Positions 1 to 11,867 of a DNA stretch of 64,000 bases are shown in pieces (the first letter of the stretch is position 1; the number at the start of each line of letters is the position of its first letter). Made by a program: the position numbers and the translations under genes. The notes beneath the pieces are model-generated. The model worked only from the letters and a program-made list of their open reading frames with translations, was not told the origin of the DNA and did no database searches. The DNA lies in contig ADNK01000979.1 of NCBI GenBank assembly GCA_000320545.1, forward strand, positions 33,501 to 97,500, read 5' to 3'. Origin of the DNA: Bigelowiella natans CCMP2755. Taxonomy: Eukaryota > Cercozoa > Chlorarachniophyceae.

Positions 1-41
1 CCTACCTGTCAATATTTCTATTCCAGCCGTCATATGTCTCG

Positions 42-310
42 TTAAGTGACGCTGATTTGTTCTTCAGTTTGTAGATCTGGAAGTATTGAGTTATTATCAA
101 TTAGTGGTACGACAGATATCGATTTTGGAGCGAGATCCCCCTCCCTCCTGCCTCTATCCGTGTAGTTGATTTGTCTTTGTGTGTCAGATGTGATCGTGAC
201 CTCCTGGCTTAGATCTATTTTGAGTTGCTCGGATTTAATCATATGCTCCATACGAACAAGTTCTATTCTTGAATATCTCTCCTCCAGCTTATTTTTTGAT
301 TGCTGCCATG

Positions 311-371
<61 letters not shown>

Positions 372-850
372 GAGGGGGGGGTTGAAGCGAGAGATAGAGA
401 AAACAGAGAAAGAACAATACTCACAAAAGTAAGTTGTAATCGAGAAATTAGAATCAAGCTGAAATTTTGATGATATTCCCCTACGGACATAGCTGTGCTG
501 TTGGTAGGTATCAGTAGTAGAATATCGTAATATAATGTGTGAGAATTATTCCGCAACACAATGCTGATCTTCCGCAGCGAGAGGGGAAATTCTTCGCATT
601 CGATAAATCTCTACAAATTTCCGGGAATTCTGCTTCGCGCCGATGGTTGTTTTTGGTGACACAATCGCTGCAAGCACGCACCTACCTCTAGTTTTTGAAC
701 GAGTCTTCTATACTTCTGGAGCTTCTGAGATGGGGTCTTAAGACAAAGGATATGACAGCAGCAGCAGTAGCAACAACAACAACACCACCATCAACAACAA
801 CAACGAATAACAACAGCCCAACATAGGTGAGTATTATGTATGTTAAGTTG

Positions 851-919
<69 letters not shown>

Positions 920-1434
920 TTTGGTGCTGAAGGGATGCGTAACACTCAATATTTCTAATGAAGCACGTTCGTACCTTTTCTGCTTTATTGCTACGTCCGC
1001 TACCACTACCACTACTCTTCCCCCTTTCATCTCCCCCATCCCTCTTGCTTGAATGTCTGCCTGAACCCTTCCCAGTCCCTCCGTGCAGCCGCAGCACTGA
1101 TGCATATGGGCAGATTTGGTTGCTCGAGCGATAATTCCTTGTTCTAAAGATGTTTCCACGTTGTGGAAATACTGCCCCTGGAAAATAGGGGAACGTAAGA
1201 TCGCAAATCATTCGATGGCAACGAGCGAGACAACGACCATCGCGGACGTCCGATCTTGAAAGGGGGGGCTGAAGCGCGAATGTGGGGGCGAAATTCGATG
1301 AGAAAAGCAGGATGTCGCATAGTATCAGAGCCAGGTTTCCTGAAGTTGTGCCAAAACTTCCCCTCCCCCACCCCATTATCACAGATCACTCGCGGTTGTG
1401 CACATCGGGGCCGGCAGCAGCCATTTCTGGTTGA
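42..1434 (-). CDS. Coiled-coil protein, incomplete gene model
   Basis: I do not recognise this gene. The best-supported part is a terminal exon at 302-42 on the minus strand. It follows a GGCAG acceptor and ends in TAA, and it encodes 86 residues rich in E, K, R and Q with a helical, coiled-coil-like start (NKLEERYSRIELVRMEH). Upstream, a likely exon lies near 1181-975 (acceptor TTTTCCAG, donor GTACGA), but two frames remain open in it, so its protein is uncertain. An ATG at 1434 (MAAAGP...) followed by a possible GT donor is a candidate start. Introns hold CA/GA microsatellites. The terminal exon is fairly likely real; the rest is inference. Confidence 0.35.
306..365. repeat. Compound (CA)n(GA)n microsatellite
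   Basis: A CA run followed directly by a GA run. It lies just upstream, in the minus sense, of the terminal exon of the coiled-coil gene, so it is probably intronic. Confidence 0.9.
858..920. repeat. (TG)n microsatellite
   Basis: About 60 bp of nearly perfect TG/CA repeat. The open frames across it are artefacts of the repeat. Confidence 0.9.
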
Positions 1435-2683
1435 GACAGTGGTGAGTCGCGATCAGAGTCAGAAGACGGACGACGACAGCTCGTATACCATTACGACAAC
1501 AATTTTTTGTGCGGTTTTTAGATCAGTTTTTATGCGGGATATATCGAAAATAATGATAATTTATAAATCCAATTTGCATTTTTGTTTCGGATTTTCGCGT
1601 TGGAAACACGATTAAAAAATATCCCGCATATATCTGAAGAAGGCTACAGCTGCGCGTTTGTGGCTTCCCGATGTTGTAAATTGTTGCAGAATCAAGTAGT
1701 AGCAGTGCGAGTACGAGCACACTATGCGGACAGTAGGATGATGTCCACAGGTACAGGCAATTTTGTTCTAAAACCTTCCTTTTTTCCAATAAATGCTCTA
1801 AATTCTCGTGAAGACACAATCTGCGACAACAATTTATTTACTTCTTCTGTCAACCGATAGATATCTAGATCCAGATCTCGTGATGTGTACGAGTATATAT
1901 CTGTCGCTTCCTGTCACAGGGTGATCTAACAAAAAATAACGGTTTTCCAGCAAGCAGACCGGTACTTTATTTGGCAATCTCATGCTTTTGGGCACAGCTT
2001 GTGGGGGCGTCTGACAAGCAAGCTGAAATCTCGCGCTATTTATTGGGAGGATATCCCCCCATTTTTGTTAATTCTCCCCCATGAAAATCATTATTAAGAT
2101 CTTAAACGAATGAGGACCTTCAAGTGAAACACTCTTCACTCTTCACTGATTCTCGCTCATAACATAAGCAAGCTTGTTGTACCTGAATACGCGAAATTAG
2201 ACTCTTTTGTCTAAAAATCATTGACGTAATGTGAGAGTTACCACGCATTTTAACCTGAAAATTCCTTAATATTCCTAGATCCTTATACATTTCACAGTAG
2301 TCAACGTTTCTGCTTGAATAAGCCTCTGGAAACGGCTTCGGAGAAAATGTGGTTGGAGTCGTCCAGGTCTTAAGTCGCTACATGTATCCACGCACAAGGA
2401 CCTATTTCGCCACAAATTCTGCGCTTTGTCGTCAATCGTTTAGAAAAGGAAGAGCGTTTAAGCATTTTGCTGCGCACAATCATCATCAGGCGACGTGAGC
2501 TCGCCATTCTTTCGCAAAACGAGAACAACACAAGCTATAAACCAACAACAAGAGCGGCCGTCAAGGAGAATAAATTTGCCAAAATATTTATAACGTTCGA
2601 CAGAAACACGAACAGCGAGCACCCAACAGGCGACATCTCTCGACACATCAGCAGTTTAGCGCTGAAAAACCAACTGAACGGCA
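1435..2683. other. Gene-poor interval upstream of the zinc-finger gene
   Basis: I see no convincing exon here. It contains a 12-bp inverted repeat (1531-1542 and 1619-1630, TATGCGGGATAT and its complement, 76 bp apart). The last 250 bp before the ATG at 2684 are A-rich and probably 5' leader or promoter. Confidence 0.4.
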
Positions 2684-4483
2684 ATGTATGCACGCCAACA
2701 CACCTCCCTTCCACCCTCCTATGTTCCCCAGCCTGGGAGGCCTGGGCCGGGAGCAGGTGTATGGACACCTCAGCAAAACTATAGAGATGGTATGGCAGCA
2801 GAGAGAGGAGGTAGTTCTAGAGATGCATACGCAAAGCCACAAGCTAAGTCAAAACGTGGAGCCAAGGACGGGGCACGTTGGCATTGTCCTCTAGGATGTG
2901 GGAAGTTCTATAGAAAAAGCAGCTCCCGTTCTATACAAAAGCATCGTATTACTTGTTTTAATAACTACATGAACGTGCAATCCTTAAATTGCCAGGAAAT
3001 ATTTGGGGATGACCTTCGCTTGAAGATTCTGTCTAACACCGAGAATAGTAACCTTTCTGCGGACTCCAAAAATCCACAGGGAGCAAACGGTGAGAAAGGC
3101 CAGGCAGTTTCTACAAATCTTGCGAGTACCGTCGTTCACTACTTCTGCGTAGGGGGGAGGAAGGGACGCATCCTTTCAACATTCAAATCGCCAATTTGCA
3201 ATGTCTCGGAGCAGCGTTTGAGATATCAGTGCAGCCAGATACTGATCCATGCTGCCAAGACCGACACAGAGATGGTGCAAATGATGGCTTCTAACTCAGA
3301 AATGATATATTATCATCAAAGCGGGATTATGAACAATCAAGCTTTAATATTCATCGTGGCAGTACCTTCCTCTTATCGGGGAGATCCGATCGTTCAGGTT
3401 TTATCAGACTTCAAGAAGACATATAAGGCAAAACAGAACCAAGCGGCACAGAACATGTCTCCAAATTCACAATTCTCCTCTGCCTACCTAGAGAGCATTG
3501 CCTTGAGCAAACAAAAAGTCCCGCAGCCAAAAAATCCTCCAAAGGGCCCTTCTCCTCGACCTGCTGTACTTAGCGGTGATAGCGGTGAATGTAAAAAATG
3601 GCCAACGCAGAAGAGCCTTTACTATCGTAGACCCAAACAGAGCAGGATGCTCCCCGATTCTATCCCGCCTTCAGATTCCAGAAGAATAGCACGACATCCC
3701 AATTCCATGCTGAATAGCACTGGCGACTATCGCCCTGTCCCTCCTGCTGCAGTCGCTCGGAATGTTCGCGGATACCATGGCCAGGACATGTACCACAACG
3801 GATCAGGCCGTCCAGTTGGAGCAATGCCATACTCTGATAATTCCCGATTGAATAATCTTCCTGTGCGAGGAGGTCCAAATGACCCATACGCTGCTGCTGC
3901 TGCTGCTGTGTCTGAAAATAATAGGAACATGCAGAACTACATGTCTGCCGCTGCTTATAGTGATTACAGAGACCAGGCTGCTGTCTACCGCAATGCACCG
4001 CCGCCATACCCGACGGAAGGGTACGTTCGCCGACAGCCCCTGCCGACGCGGCCAAACAAGAAGTGGCATGCGCTCGAAATGGAGCATCAAGATCAGAGCC
4101 ATCGTAACCAGCATTTCCAACAATATACTCCCGACCCTCACAACGTATGGAGAGAAGGAGTTCCTGAACCCGTCAAGAACCGAACCTTTGATGCTAACGG
4201 CGCGCCGACAGCTGTAATATCGAGGAAAAGATATGCGTCGAATGCTGATCCTGTAACTCAATCGATGAAACGTTTTAGAGGTGGCAACTATGCGGAGCAG
4301 CCAAAACAACGAGAACCGCCAATAGCAAAGGGTGCCGATTCTGCGTCTTCCGGTATGGGAAACGGGGTTCCAGCAGACTTGATGAAAAGCATTCGTCAAA
4401 GGGAAGCTATGTTCGAGGCGAAGAGCGCTCAGTTGAGAAGCAGGATGGAGAAGCTGCGTCACGAAAAGTTGCTATCGAAGTAG
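2684..4483 (+). CDS. Zinc-finger protein with longin-like domain
   Basis: Single-exon gene of 599 residues, starting at ATG 2684 and ending in TAG. Residues 66-91 hold a compact putative zinc finger, C68-x3-C72-x14-H87-x3-C91, with a basic RSIQKHR helix. Residues about 149-250 look like a longin/profilin-like alpha-beta fold (HYFCVGGRKGRIL ... LIFIVAVPSSYRGD ... VLSDFKKTYKAK), as in the N-terminal domain of R-SNAREs. There is no SNARE motif or membrane segment. Instead a long P/Q/N/R-rich disordered tail, with a short alanine run, ends in a charged helix (MKSIRQREAMFEAK...). The zinc ligands are visible; the longin match is by pattern only. A metal-binding regulatory protein is plausible, but I assign no function. 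Confidence 0.8.
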   Translation: MYARQHTSLPPSYVPQPGRPGPGAGVWTPQQNYRDGMAAERGGSSRDAYAKPQAKSKRGAKDGARWHCPLGCGKFYRKSSSRSIQKHRITCFNNYMNVQSLNCQEIFGDDLRLKILSNTENSNLSADSKNPQGANGEKGQAVSTNLASTVVHYFCVGGRKGRILSTFKSPICNVSEQRLRYQCSQILIHAAKTDTEMVQMMASNSEMIYYHQSGIMNNQALIFIVAVPSSYRGDPIVQVLSDFKKTYKAKQNQAAQNMSPNSQFSSAYLESIALSKQKVPQPKNPPKGPSPRPAVLSGDSGECKKWPTQKSLYYRRPKQSRMLPDSIPPSDSRRIARHPNSMLNSTGDYRPVPPAAVARNVRGYHGQDMYHNGSGRPVGAMPYSDNSRLNNLPVRGGPNDPYAAAAAAVSENNRNMQNYMSAAAYSDYRDQAAVYRNAPPPYPTEGYVRRQPLPTRPNKKWHALEMEHQDQSHRNQHFQQYTPDPHNVWREGVPEPVKNRTFDANGAPTAVISRKRYASNADPVTQSMKRFRGGNYAEQPKQREPPIAKGADSASSGMGNGVPADLMKSIRQREAMFEAKSAQLRSRMEKLRHEKLLSK

Positions 4484-4639
4484 TAGTCTCAACGATCGTC
4501 ACTTGTAGAATAGAAATCGTTGGAACTTTCCTGCCTCGATATGATGTTTGGGAAACCAACGATAAATAGCAATTATTAAATGTAGTAGACGTCGGTGCCC
4601 TCCTTTGTTCGTTGGACATTGAGGAGACCTAACCATAGC

Positions 4640-5450
4640 GTGAAAATAATAAAATCTGTTGTCAGAGCAAGTAGTAGCAGCGCTTGCTGTGCGTCGGTGT
4701 ATGTGTGCGTGCATCATTGGACTTAGAGATGTTACGCATATCTTCAGATGTAAACGTGCATGTACAAGCTACATAGCCACATGTGTCTGTGTCTAGATGT
4801 ACGATTGCGGGCGCCAGATGTGCATGGCTGCGTACGTAGCCGGCGCTACATCTAGATGGCTGTATGTGCAATATGCAGCAGCGCTCAACATGTTGTGTCT
4901 GTTCGTTGGGCTTTATTCCATTGTCGTCATGCACGTGTGTTATGCATATGCATGCATGTGAGAAACCATCCTCTTTGTGTCGCGCACGACATGCGACGTG
5001 TAGTACATAGTACATACAGTAGCAGCGTGCGTGCACATGTACATATATACATGCATGCTTGAAAAAAATTAATTCTTCATTACATTCGTCTCATACATGC
5101 ATGCTTGCTTCTGCCTACGTAGCATCTGCGTCTAAAGCATCATTGCACTCCGCGGCTGGCTATATGGCCAGTGCCTACTAGCACAGGTTGTAAGCTAACG
5201 TACACATGCCCTAATGTGCTGTGCAAGACAGCAACTAAATGACATGACGTCCGTGCAGCGCGCGCTAGCAGAGCGTTTGATGGTGCATGCTACGCTACTT
5301 ACAATAATAGGTTGTAGCAATATGTAGCAGTATAGCAGGAGCAAATAATAGTAGAAATGATCATACACATCACACGGCGTCATCATGGCTAACCTGCTTC
5401 TCGCTGCGATACACCAGTTTTATTTAGATGATTTAAATGCTCGCTACGAT
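4640..5450. other. CATG/CTAG-rich convergent-junction island 1
   Basis: Non-coding interval between the 3' ends of two convergent genes. It is rich in GCATGC, ACATGT, TCTAGA and GCTAGC words. A 15-bp direct repeat (ATACATGCATGCTTG) occurs at 5047-5061 and 5093-5107. I see no gene in it. Confidence 0.6.
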
Positions 5451-5501
5451 TAGTTGTTACGTTGAAAGGACGGAAATCGTGTGCAACGACTATGAATCCG
5501 T

Positions 5502-6761
5502 CTAGTCATACTTTGTTGACTCTTGAGACTTCTCTGGGGAGCTCGCAGATAAGATTTCGTCCACCCGAGCTCGTGCTCTGCGGAGTGACTGCCGAAAGGC
5601 TGCCCGAGCTCCTCTGACAACAGGCTCTACAGTTGATGATTGGAGGAGTGGCAATTTTTTTCTGGTGGAAGATGTCTTGACCGATACTTTTTCGAGACTG
5701 TGGTTTGACGTTGCATCCAGTGAACATGAGGCACCTGCGCGGCTCCTTGCCAAATCCGGTGCCTCTGGACCAGTATTTAATGGTGTTCTCGAATGTTTCT
5801 TATCCTGAAGTTTGCGATGTTGCCTTTGCTCATCCTCCCTCTCTGGCTGCACGTAGTCGCCATTCTCTCGCTTGCCACCTTCAGTCGCTGAGTTAATTTT
5901 TTCGTTGGCATTGACTGTAGGGCTGAGATCTTCGTGATTTATTGGAACAGAGTCAAAGCATACAGACGATGACAATTTAGTAGTCGTGGCTTGGCCTGGA
6001 TATATCTGTCTTCTTGTGAGCTTCATCGCCTGATCTGCACCGATTGCTGAAGCAGAACTGGAAGGTACAGTGCTGGTGGCGGTGGAAATTGATGTCGTGG
6101 ACAGGGCGAGGCTGTTCTCTACGGTACAACAATAACACGACGATTTAGCACGGGGCAGAAGTACAAGAGCTTCTATTCGGTATCGGTGATCATTGACAAC
6201 GAATCTACTGAGAGGTTTGTCGTGCGAGTTGTGAAACAAAAATACGCGGTTTTCCGGGAAATGAAGTGTTTCAGGTGAAGAGGGATAATAACCTAATTTA
6301 ACTGTCTTGTTTCCACGCCGCCTTTGTATCGGCACCGGTGAACGTCCGCCAGGTAGAGAGGGGAAGCCTCCGTCCCCAGCAGCTATGATGGCCTCTTTCT
6401 GCAGATGTGTTGTTTGAAGGAGGGGGGAGGGGAAAAGATAATTAAACATCGTGTGAAATTTGCATGTGGGAACGGCGTTTCTTAATCTCCATACCATGAG
6501 TCGCTCTGCAGACTCGTTTGCAATCCTATTGTATCCTGCCGATTCTACTGCGATATCAGCCGCACCTAGAACCTCATCCTGCAATGAAAAACAAGTATCA
6601 CTTGCTCGATCATCACCATGATAATAAATTTCACGCTCAAAAAAAGAAATGTTGATATAATGAAACTGCGTTCAGCAAAAGTGCCCACAACTTTGTCTAC
6701 CCAACGTCAGTCTCAGCCTAGCTATTTACTGGGTATCAATTTCTATAATTTTTAAATATGA

Positions 6762-6796
<35 letters not shown>

Positions 6797-8589
6797 CTAT
6801 AAATATTGTGCAAATATCTTATTGGTAGCAGTGGATTGCCGACAATTACGTTTGGATATTTCTTTGAAGGTTGGGCTAAGCTATTATTGCTCTTGCCATG
6901 TGCCTTTGCTGGCTTCGACTTCGTTTTGATCTTCTTCTTCGAGACAGCAACGGCAGGCTGAATCTCACGAATTTCACGGAGGGTGCGATCATCATTTGCA
7001 GCGTGCTCGTTCAGAGACTTTGCAGTTCCATCGGAGCCATATTTGAGGTCATCCGTATTATGCGTGCAATCGGAAAGATTATTCTCGCTCGCAGAATCAT
7101 CATCAGTGGCAGCGCTGGCAGCAGCAACAGGGACAGCACCTGAGGCGATGAGCTCGTCTTTCTCTTGTGGGAGATCTCTGTCATCGGTAGAGCTCGGAGA
7201 GCTTGGAGTTTTGAGGCCTCTAGAGAAGCTTGAACTCCGGGAATGGCTCCGAAGATCATGGTGGCGGTGTATGTAGTTGTCCACATCCTCGTCGGTATTA
7301 GGCTCGGGGAGGTCACGACGCCGCTGTCGTGGTTTGAAGGGTATGGTGATCTTCCTCATCGTCGTATTTATACGGGCATTATTTACGAGAGCTCGCTGGC
7401 GTTTGGTGCCGCCATCTTCTTGCAGCATTTTCGCCTGCACAATATGCCTGAAGCTTGCTCCGTTAGCAGCCTCTAGCACCTTGGCCTCCAAACGGCCTAT
7501 GTATTCATCGCGTTTTTTTTCCTTCTCTTTTGCTTTCTTCTTCTGATCTAGCAGAAACCGCACACGACGCACAGCGCCGAGGAGCCTACTTTCACTGCGA
7601 GAAAGATTTCCTTTTAACCTTCGAATCTCCTGCAGACGTTCAGCGTGCAGCTTTTTGTTTCTTTCCTTTTCTGTTGTTAACATATTCTGCAAAACTCTCA
7701 CCTCCTCCTCTGCTCGCTTCAGCTTTGCTTTTATTTTGCTAAAGAGGTCTGAATTCCATGTCTGTTGGCGCCTAACAACCTCTGGGATTGAAAAATCTTC
7801 AGGGGGCTCTGACTCTACCAGCAGCTGCTCTGTGGCCACATTTCGCCAGAACTCGTCTTTCCTCTTAGTAGCGATTTGGCGCTTTTTCTCGGTATTCATC
7901 AGTTCTTCTACAAGTGTCCTAAGTTTAGTGTGAGACATTTCTAGTTCCTTGATCCTCTCGTTTCCCGCATTCGCTACTTTCTCCGCGCTTGCAGCTCGTT
8001 TCTGAAGCCTTCGTTGACAATCCATCGCTTCTTCGGCTCTGGTGCTGAAGTCCCTCTTCAACTCTACATTCTCAGCGAGCCTATTCGCCGCTAGCTTTTT
8101 CAACGTTTCATGCTCAACCTGCAAGTTCCGATACGCTGCAATCGTATCTGAAAACGAATCAACGGTGTAATGACTTCCATTTGGCAGATCGTCTTTCTTA
8201 GCATTCTCTTCGCCTTTGGCATCTTCCTCCTCACTAACCACAAACCGCTCATTTCCCCTGCTGTTGCCATTATAGACATCGCGGTATTCGTGTGCTGCTG
8301 CGGCGACTATCTTGGACTTCTCGAGTTCCTTCTCCCGCTGCAACTGTCTTATTTGGCGCTTTAGCTCTTCTGCCTGATCAGCTGCTTCTTTCTCCCGCTT
8401 CGCCGCCCCTTTTCGGATTCTTTCTAACGTACCGGCATGGCGTTTGGCCTGGGCACCGTACGCTCGGACTTGTGCTCGCAGCTGTGTTACTATTGCATCA
8501 ACCCGGGAGGTGTTGGCTGCTGTGCTCTGGCCTGCTGGCGGACGCGATTTTGCACCACGTTTCTGCTTTTTCTGGGGCACTCCCCTCAT
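5502..8589 (-). CDS. Coiled-coil protein of unknown function (906 aa)
   Basis: Three exons join in phase: 8589-6850, 6578-6495 and 6398-5502. The introns have GTAATT...TTGCAG and GTATGG...CTGCAG borders; the second intron is 96 nt and happens to stay open. The start is ATG 8589, after which the protein is lysine/arginine-rich (MRGVPQKKQKRG). Residues about 30-390 are a long, strongly charged coiled coil with heptad-like leucines (EELKRQIRQLQREKELEKSK). A serine-rich disordered region follows, then a C-terminal basic stretch. I do not recognise the family. It could be a centrosomal, basal-body or cytoskeletal scaffold, but only the coiled coil is shown. It is divergent with the kinesin gene across about 850 bp. 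Confidence 0.7.
6763..6794. repeat. (TG)n microsatellite in intron
   Basis: TG/CA repeat inside the first intron of the coiled-coil gene. It accounts for the apparent Thr-His tail if that intron is read through. Confidence 0.85.
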
Positions 8590-9435
8590 TTTCTATGCCC
8601 TCTTGTTTCCTCTAAGATGTGTCCCAATTCTTACTCAGGGATGGGGAGGAAGCGGCACGGCGGTCACTGAGGGGTACATGGCCAACGGGCCATACACATG
8701 ATTAGATGAGCAGTTTCAGGCTGACAGCCGTTAACGGGATACGATGTGTTGTGCGAGTTGTTGCATGTGTTCGTACTTGTCTATGGGACAATGTAACTAC
8801 GTAATATCCCGGGAGAAAAATAAGTTTAATGTTATGATATGTTTCGTATAATTTTATGTCTAAGTGTATGATTTGTCTTGGGGTCGAATATCTAAAAATA
8901 GCCACTTTATTTTCGAGCGAAAACAAGTGGTGTAGTGGCCGGTAAAGAGAGGTCAAAGGAAACAGTGTTCTATAGAAGAGCCTGTCAAAATTAAATCGAA
9001 ATAATATCGTAAAGCGAGAGTATATTTCCATGTATACATTGCTACTTCAGGGCTGACTCAGGAGGCGACTTAATCTACGACGAAATAACTAAGCCTTTTA
9101 CCATGTAAATGTCGTAGAAAACACTGGTACTCGAATCACACACCGAAACATTTGTTTTGTGCTCAATACTCATGTCGCAAAGATAAAATCCAACCACATT
9201 CAACCGAAAAAAGACGGTTTCAAGAAAAAAACGACGACAAGCAGGCGTTTTTTCCCAGACATGTCTGTGTGTCGTCGTTTCACCTGAAGAATACAACTCC
9301 TGCTGTCCGTCCTGCTCTGCCTCGAGATCTGCACGAAAGAGCTTTTGAGGTGGGAGGGGTAGAAGGAGTAGCAGACTACACGCCTGGCTCAGCCCAAAAA
9401 TTGCAGCAGCCATTGTACGACTGGACACGATAGAG
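8590..9435. promoter_or_regulatory. Divergent intergenic region
   Basis: It separates the minus-strand coiled-coil gene (ATG 8589) from the plus-strand kinesin-like gene (ATG 9436) and presumably holds both promoters. No clear core element was identified. It lacks the CATG/CTAG-rich composition of the convergent islands. Confidence 0.4.
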
Positions 9436-9704
9436 ATGTCTGGACCAGCATGTGCTGCAATCGCGCGGCTCCGCCCCCCAGAGAAGAAGGCCCAGCCGGG
9501 ATTCATTGGCGACGAGCAGACGAACACGGTTCGCAACGCGGCTGGGCTCGAAACATCGTTTTCCAAAGTGTATCTTCCTACCACAAACCTCCTGGCAATG
9601 TTCACTGAGAGCCTGAGGGCTAAGGTGTTCAGAGTGATGGAGGGCAGGAATGTGTGTCTTTGCGCATATGGCACACCGAATTCTGGAAACAAGGAGGTGC
9701 GTAC

Positions 9705-9741
<37 letters not shown>

Positions 9742-9856
9742 TTGGTGGTGTAAGTCTAAAAATAGTACAAGAACAACAATTTACATATTTGCGTGTGTAT
9801 GTGTGCTAGTTGGGGGATTCGACGAAAAGTCCCATTGTCATTGTCATAAGATGTAC

Positions 9857-9899
<43 letters not shown>

Positions 9900-10081
9900 A
9901 CATTATATAAAATGTTATTTGAAGATGATGTTTGGCTCGGACGATGGAACCGGAGTCATTAGTATGGCTATACAGGTATATGATAATTACCTTGCCTTCT
10001 TCCTTCGCCTCTGCCTCTCTTCCCCCCTCCCCCTCTTCTGATTCTTCAACTACAATACCCCGACCTTCTCTACTTCACCAC

Positions 10082-10142
<61 letters not shown>

Positions 10143-11245
10143 TATGCGAATGCTAAATTAACCTGTAACTTTCTATCCAGACACTGTTTGCGATGATGGA
10201 GTCAGGAGATAAGAACTTCTGTGTCACGGTAGAGACCTTGTATGATAGCTAAACTTGCGAGGAGGTGGGTGGGGAGTGTAGGCGATAGACATAGCAGCTG
10301 CATACGTCTAAAATAATCTCATTTATTACACAAACACAACATCCTAGGTCTCCATGTGTCAAGTAGCCTCGGACATGGTAGTGGATCTGCTTAATCCTAC
10401 GGACGAAGCCTCGCTCCAGGTGTAAGCACGTCCGCATTCATACGAGTATTAGCCTTTGATGCGCACAGCCCCTACGTGCACATCCACGGCCTCATTCAGT
10501 AACATCTTAGATCAAGACAAACCGATCTGGTTTTTACATCGAAGGGCAGAGTTATCAAATTGGCAGGAACGAAGGTGACAGCAATCCCAAATCACATTAG
10601 AGGACATTAGAGGAATCTTCCATGTTTGTAGTGCCAAATATGTGCCGCTGTTTCTGAACCGGGTTGAGAACGCAACACATCAATTGCTTGTCTTGGCGCG
10701 AAATCTTCCACGCTCCACATCAAAATTTGTGAATTACTATTTACTGTGTCAAAGGCGAAACAGTTGAGATTATAAACCAAGGACTGCGGGTTCATAAGGC
10801 TTTAACGACTCAGGTATTGGCTCTCTTTATTTCCCCCTCCCTCCCTCCCTCCCTCCCTCCTACCGTATTCACAATGTATTGTGTACTTCTACGTGTAGAT
10901 GCAAACCGTAGCGAAACCACAAATCCTGATCGATGTGGTGGTTGAGTCGTGCTCCAAAGGAAGCCATTTGGACCAGATCGTTTCAGGTGATTTTTTAAAA
11001 AGTTAGGGAGGGCGGGGGGGGGAGAAGGAGAGAGTGAGGACCGTACGGATATGAACGTGTATGTATCTCCCCTCCCCTTTCAGGAAAGCTTAGGTTAGCC
11101 CTGATTGAGTCTGGAAAGGAGGCTCTCACCCTAGATAATGGCCTACGAAACCTTGTAGCAGGTAGTGATTTTTTTTTTTTTTTTCCTATAATGAATACTA
11201 CTGTGCTACTGCGACTACTAATGCTGAATATCGGGAAATTCTTCC

Positions 11246-11287
<42 letters not shown>

Positions 11288-11827
11288 GTCTCGCTCGCTC
11301 GCTCCCCCCCCCGCCTTTCACTGCGTGTGTGTGTGTGTGTATTTTTGTGTGTATTGACCTATTTATTGCTGCTAGTTATCCAATCGCTTGCCGCAGGAGT
11401 AGCTTCCAGCCAAGTAAGGAAAATATCTAACAATAGCAGGAATATCTAAATCCTGAAAAAAACATCAGCAACTTTCCTCCACTTTTTTGACGTGACAACA
11501 AAAATTGCAATGTTTTGCTTTGATTACGAAGAGGTTTCTTCTTTGTTGAAAAAAAATCCATTTTCACTTCACCTCCCACACCTCCACCATTACCATCGCC
11601 TTGACTGTGTAAAAAGTCTTGCTGGCCTTATATCATGTCACCCCAAGTGTTTTGTTCTCACTGCTTTGAATTCCTTCGGCACAGGTTCCTTATAATTCTT
11701 CGCCGCTTACACAGCTGCTAGCTCTTAATCTTGGCGGAAACTGTGAAACTACATTCATTGCTACAATCGATCCCATAGGAGAGACTGAAAGTACGTTGCA
11801 CGCTACCTGCATACATCATTGTGTGTG

Positions 11828-11867
<40 letters not shown>

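Noticed and set aside
5502-6584. A separate 360-residue gene.
   Set aside because: It begins at a splice acceptor (6579) and joins in phase to the upstream coiled-coil exon ending at 6850, so it is the C-terminal part of one gene.
6736-6850. A Thr-His repeat tail on the coiled-coil protein.
   Set aside because: It is the intronic TG/CA microsatellite read as protein.
10498-10612. An in-frame TAA and a 10-bp tandem duplication (ACATTAGAGG) seemed to break the kinesin motor, suggesting a pseudogene.
   Set aside because: A better exon set (10511-10574 to 10755-10813) matches the kinesin SGFYIEG...ETVEIINQGL region with exact phases and places both in introns.
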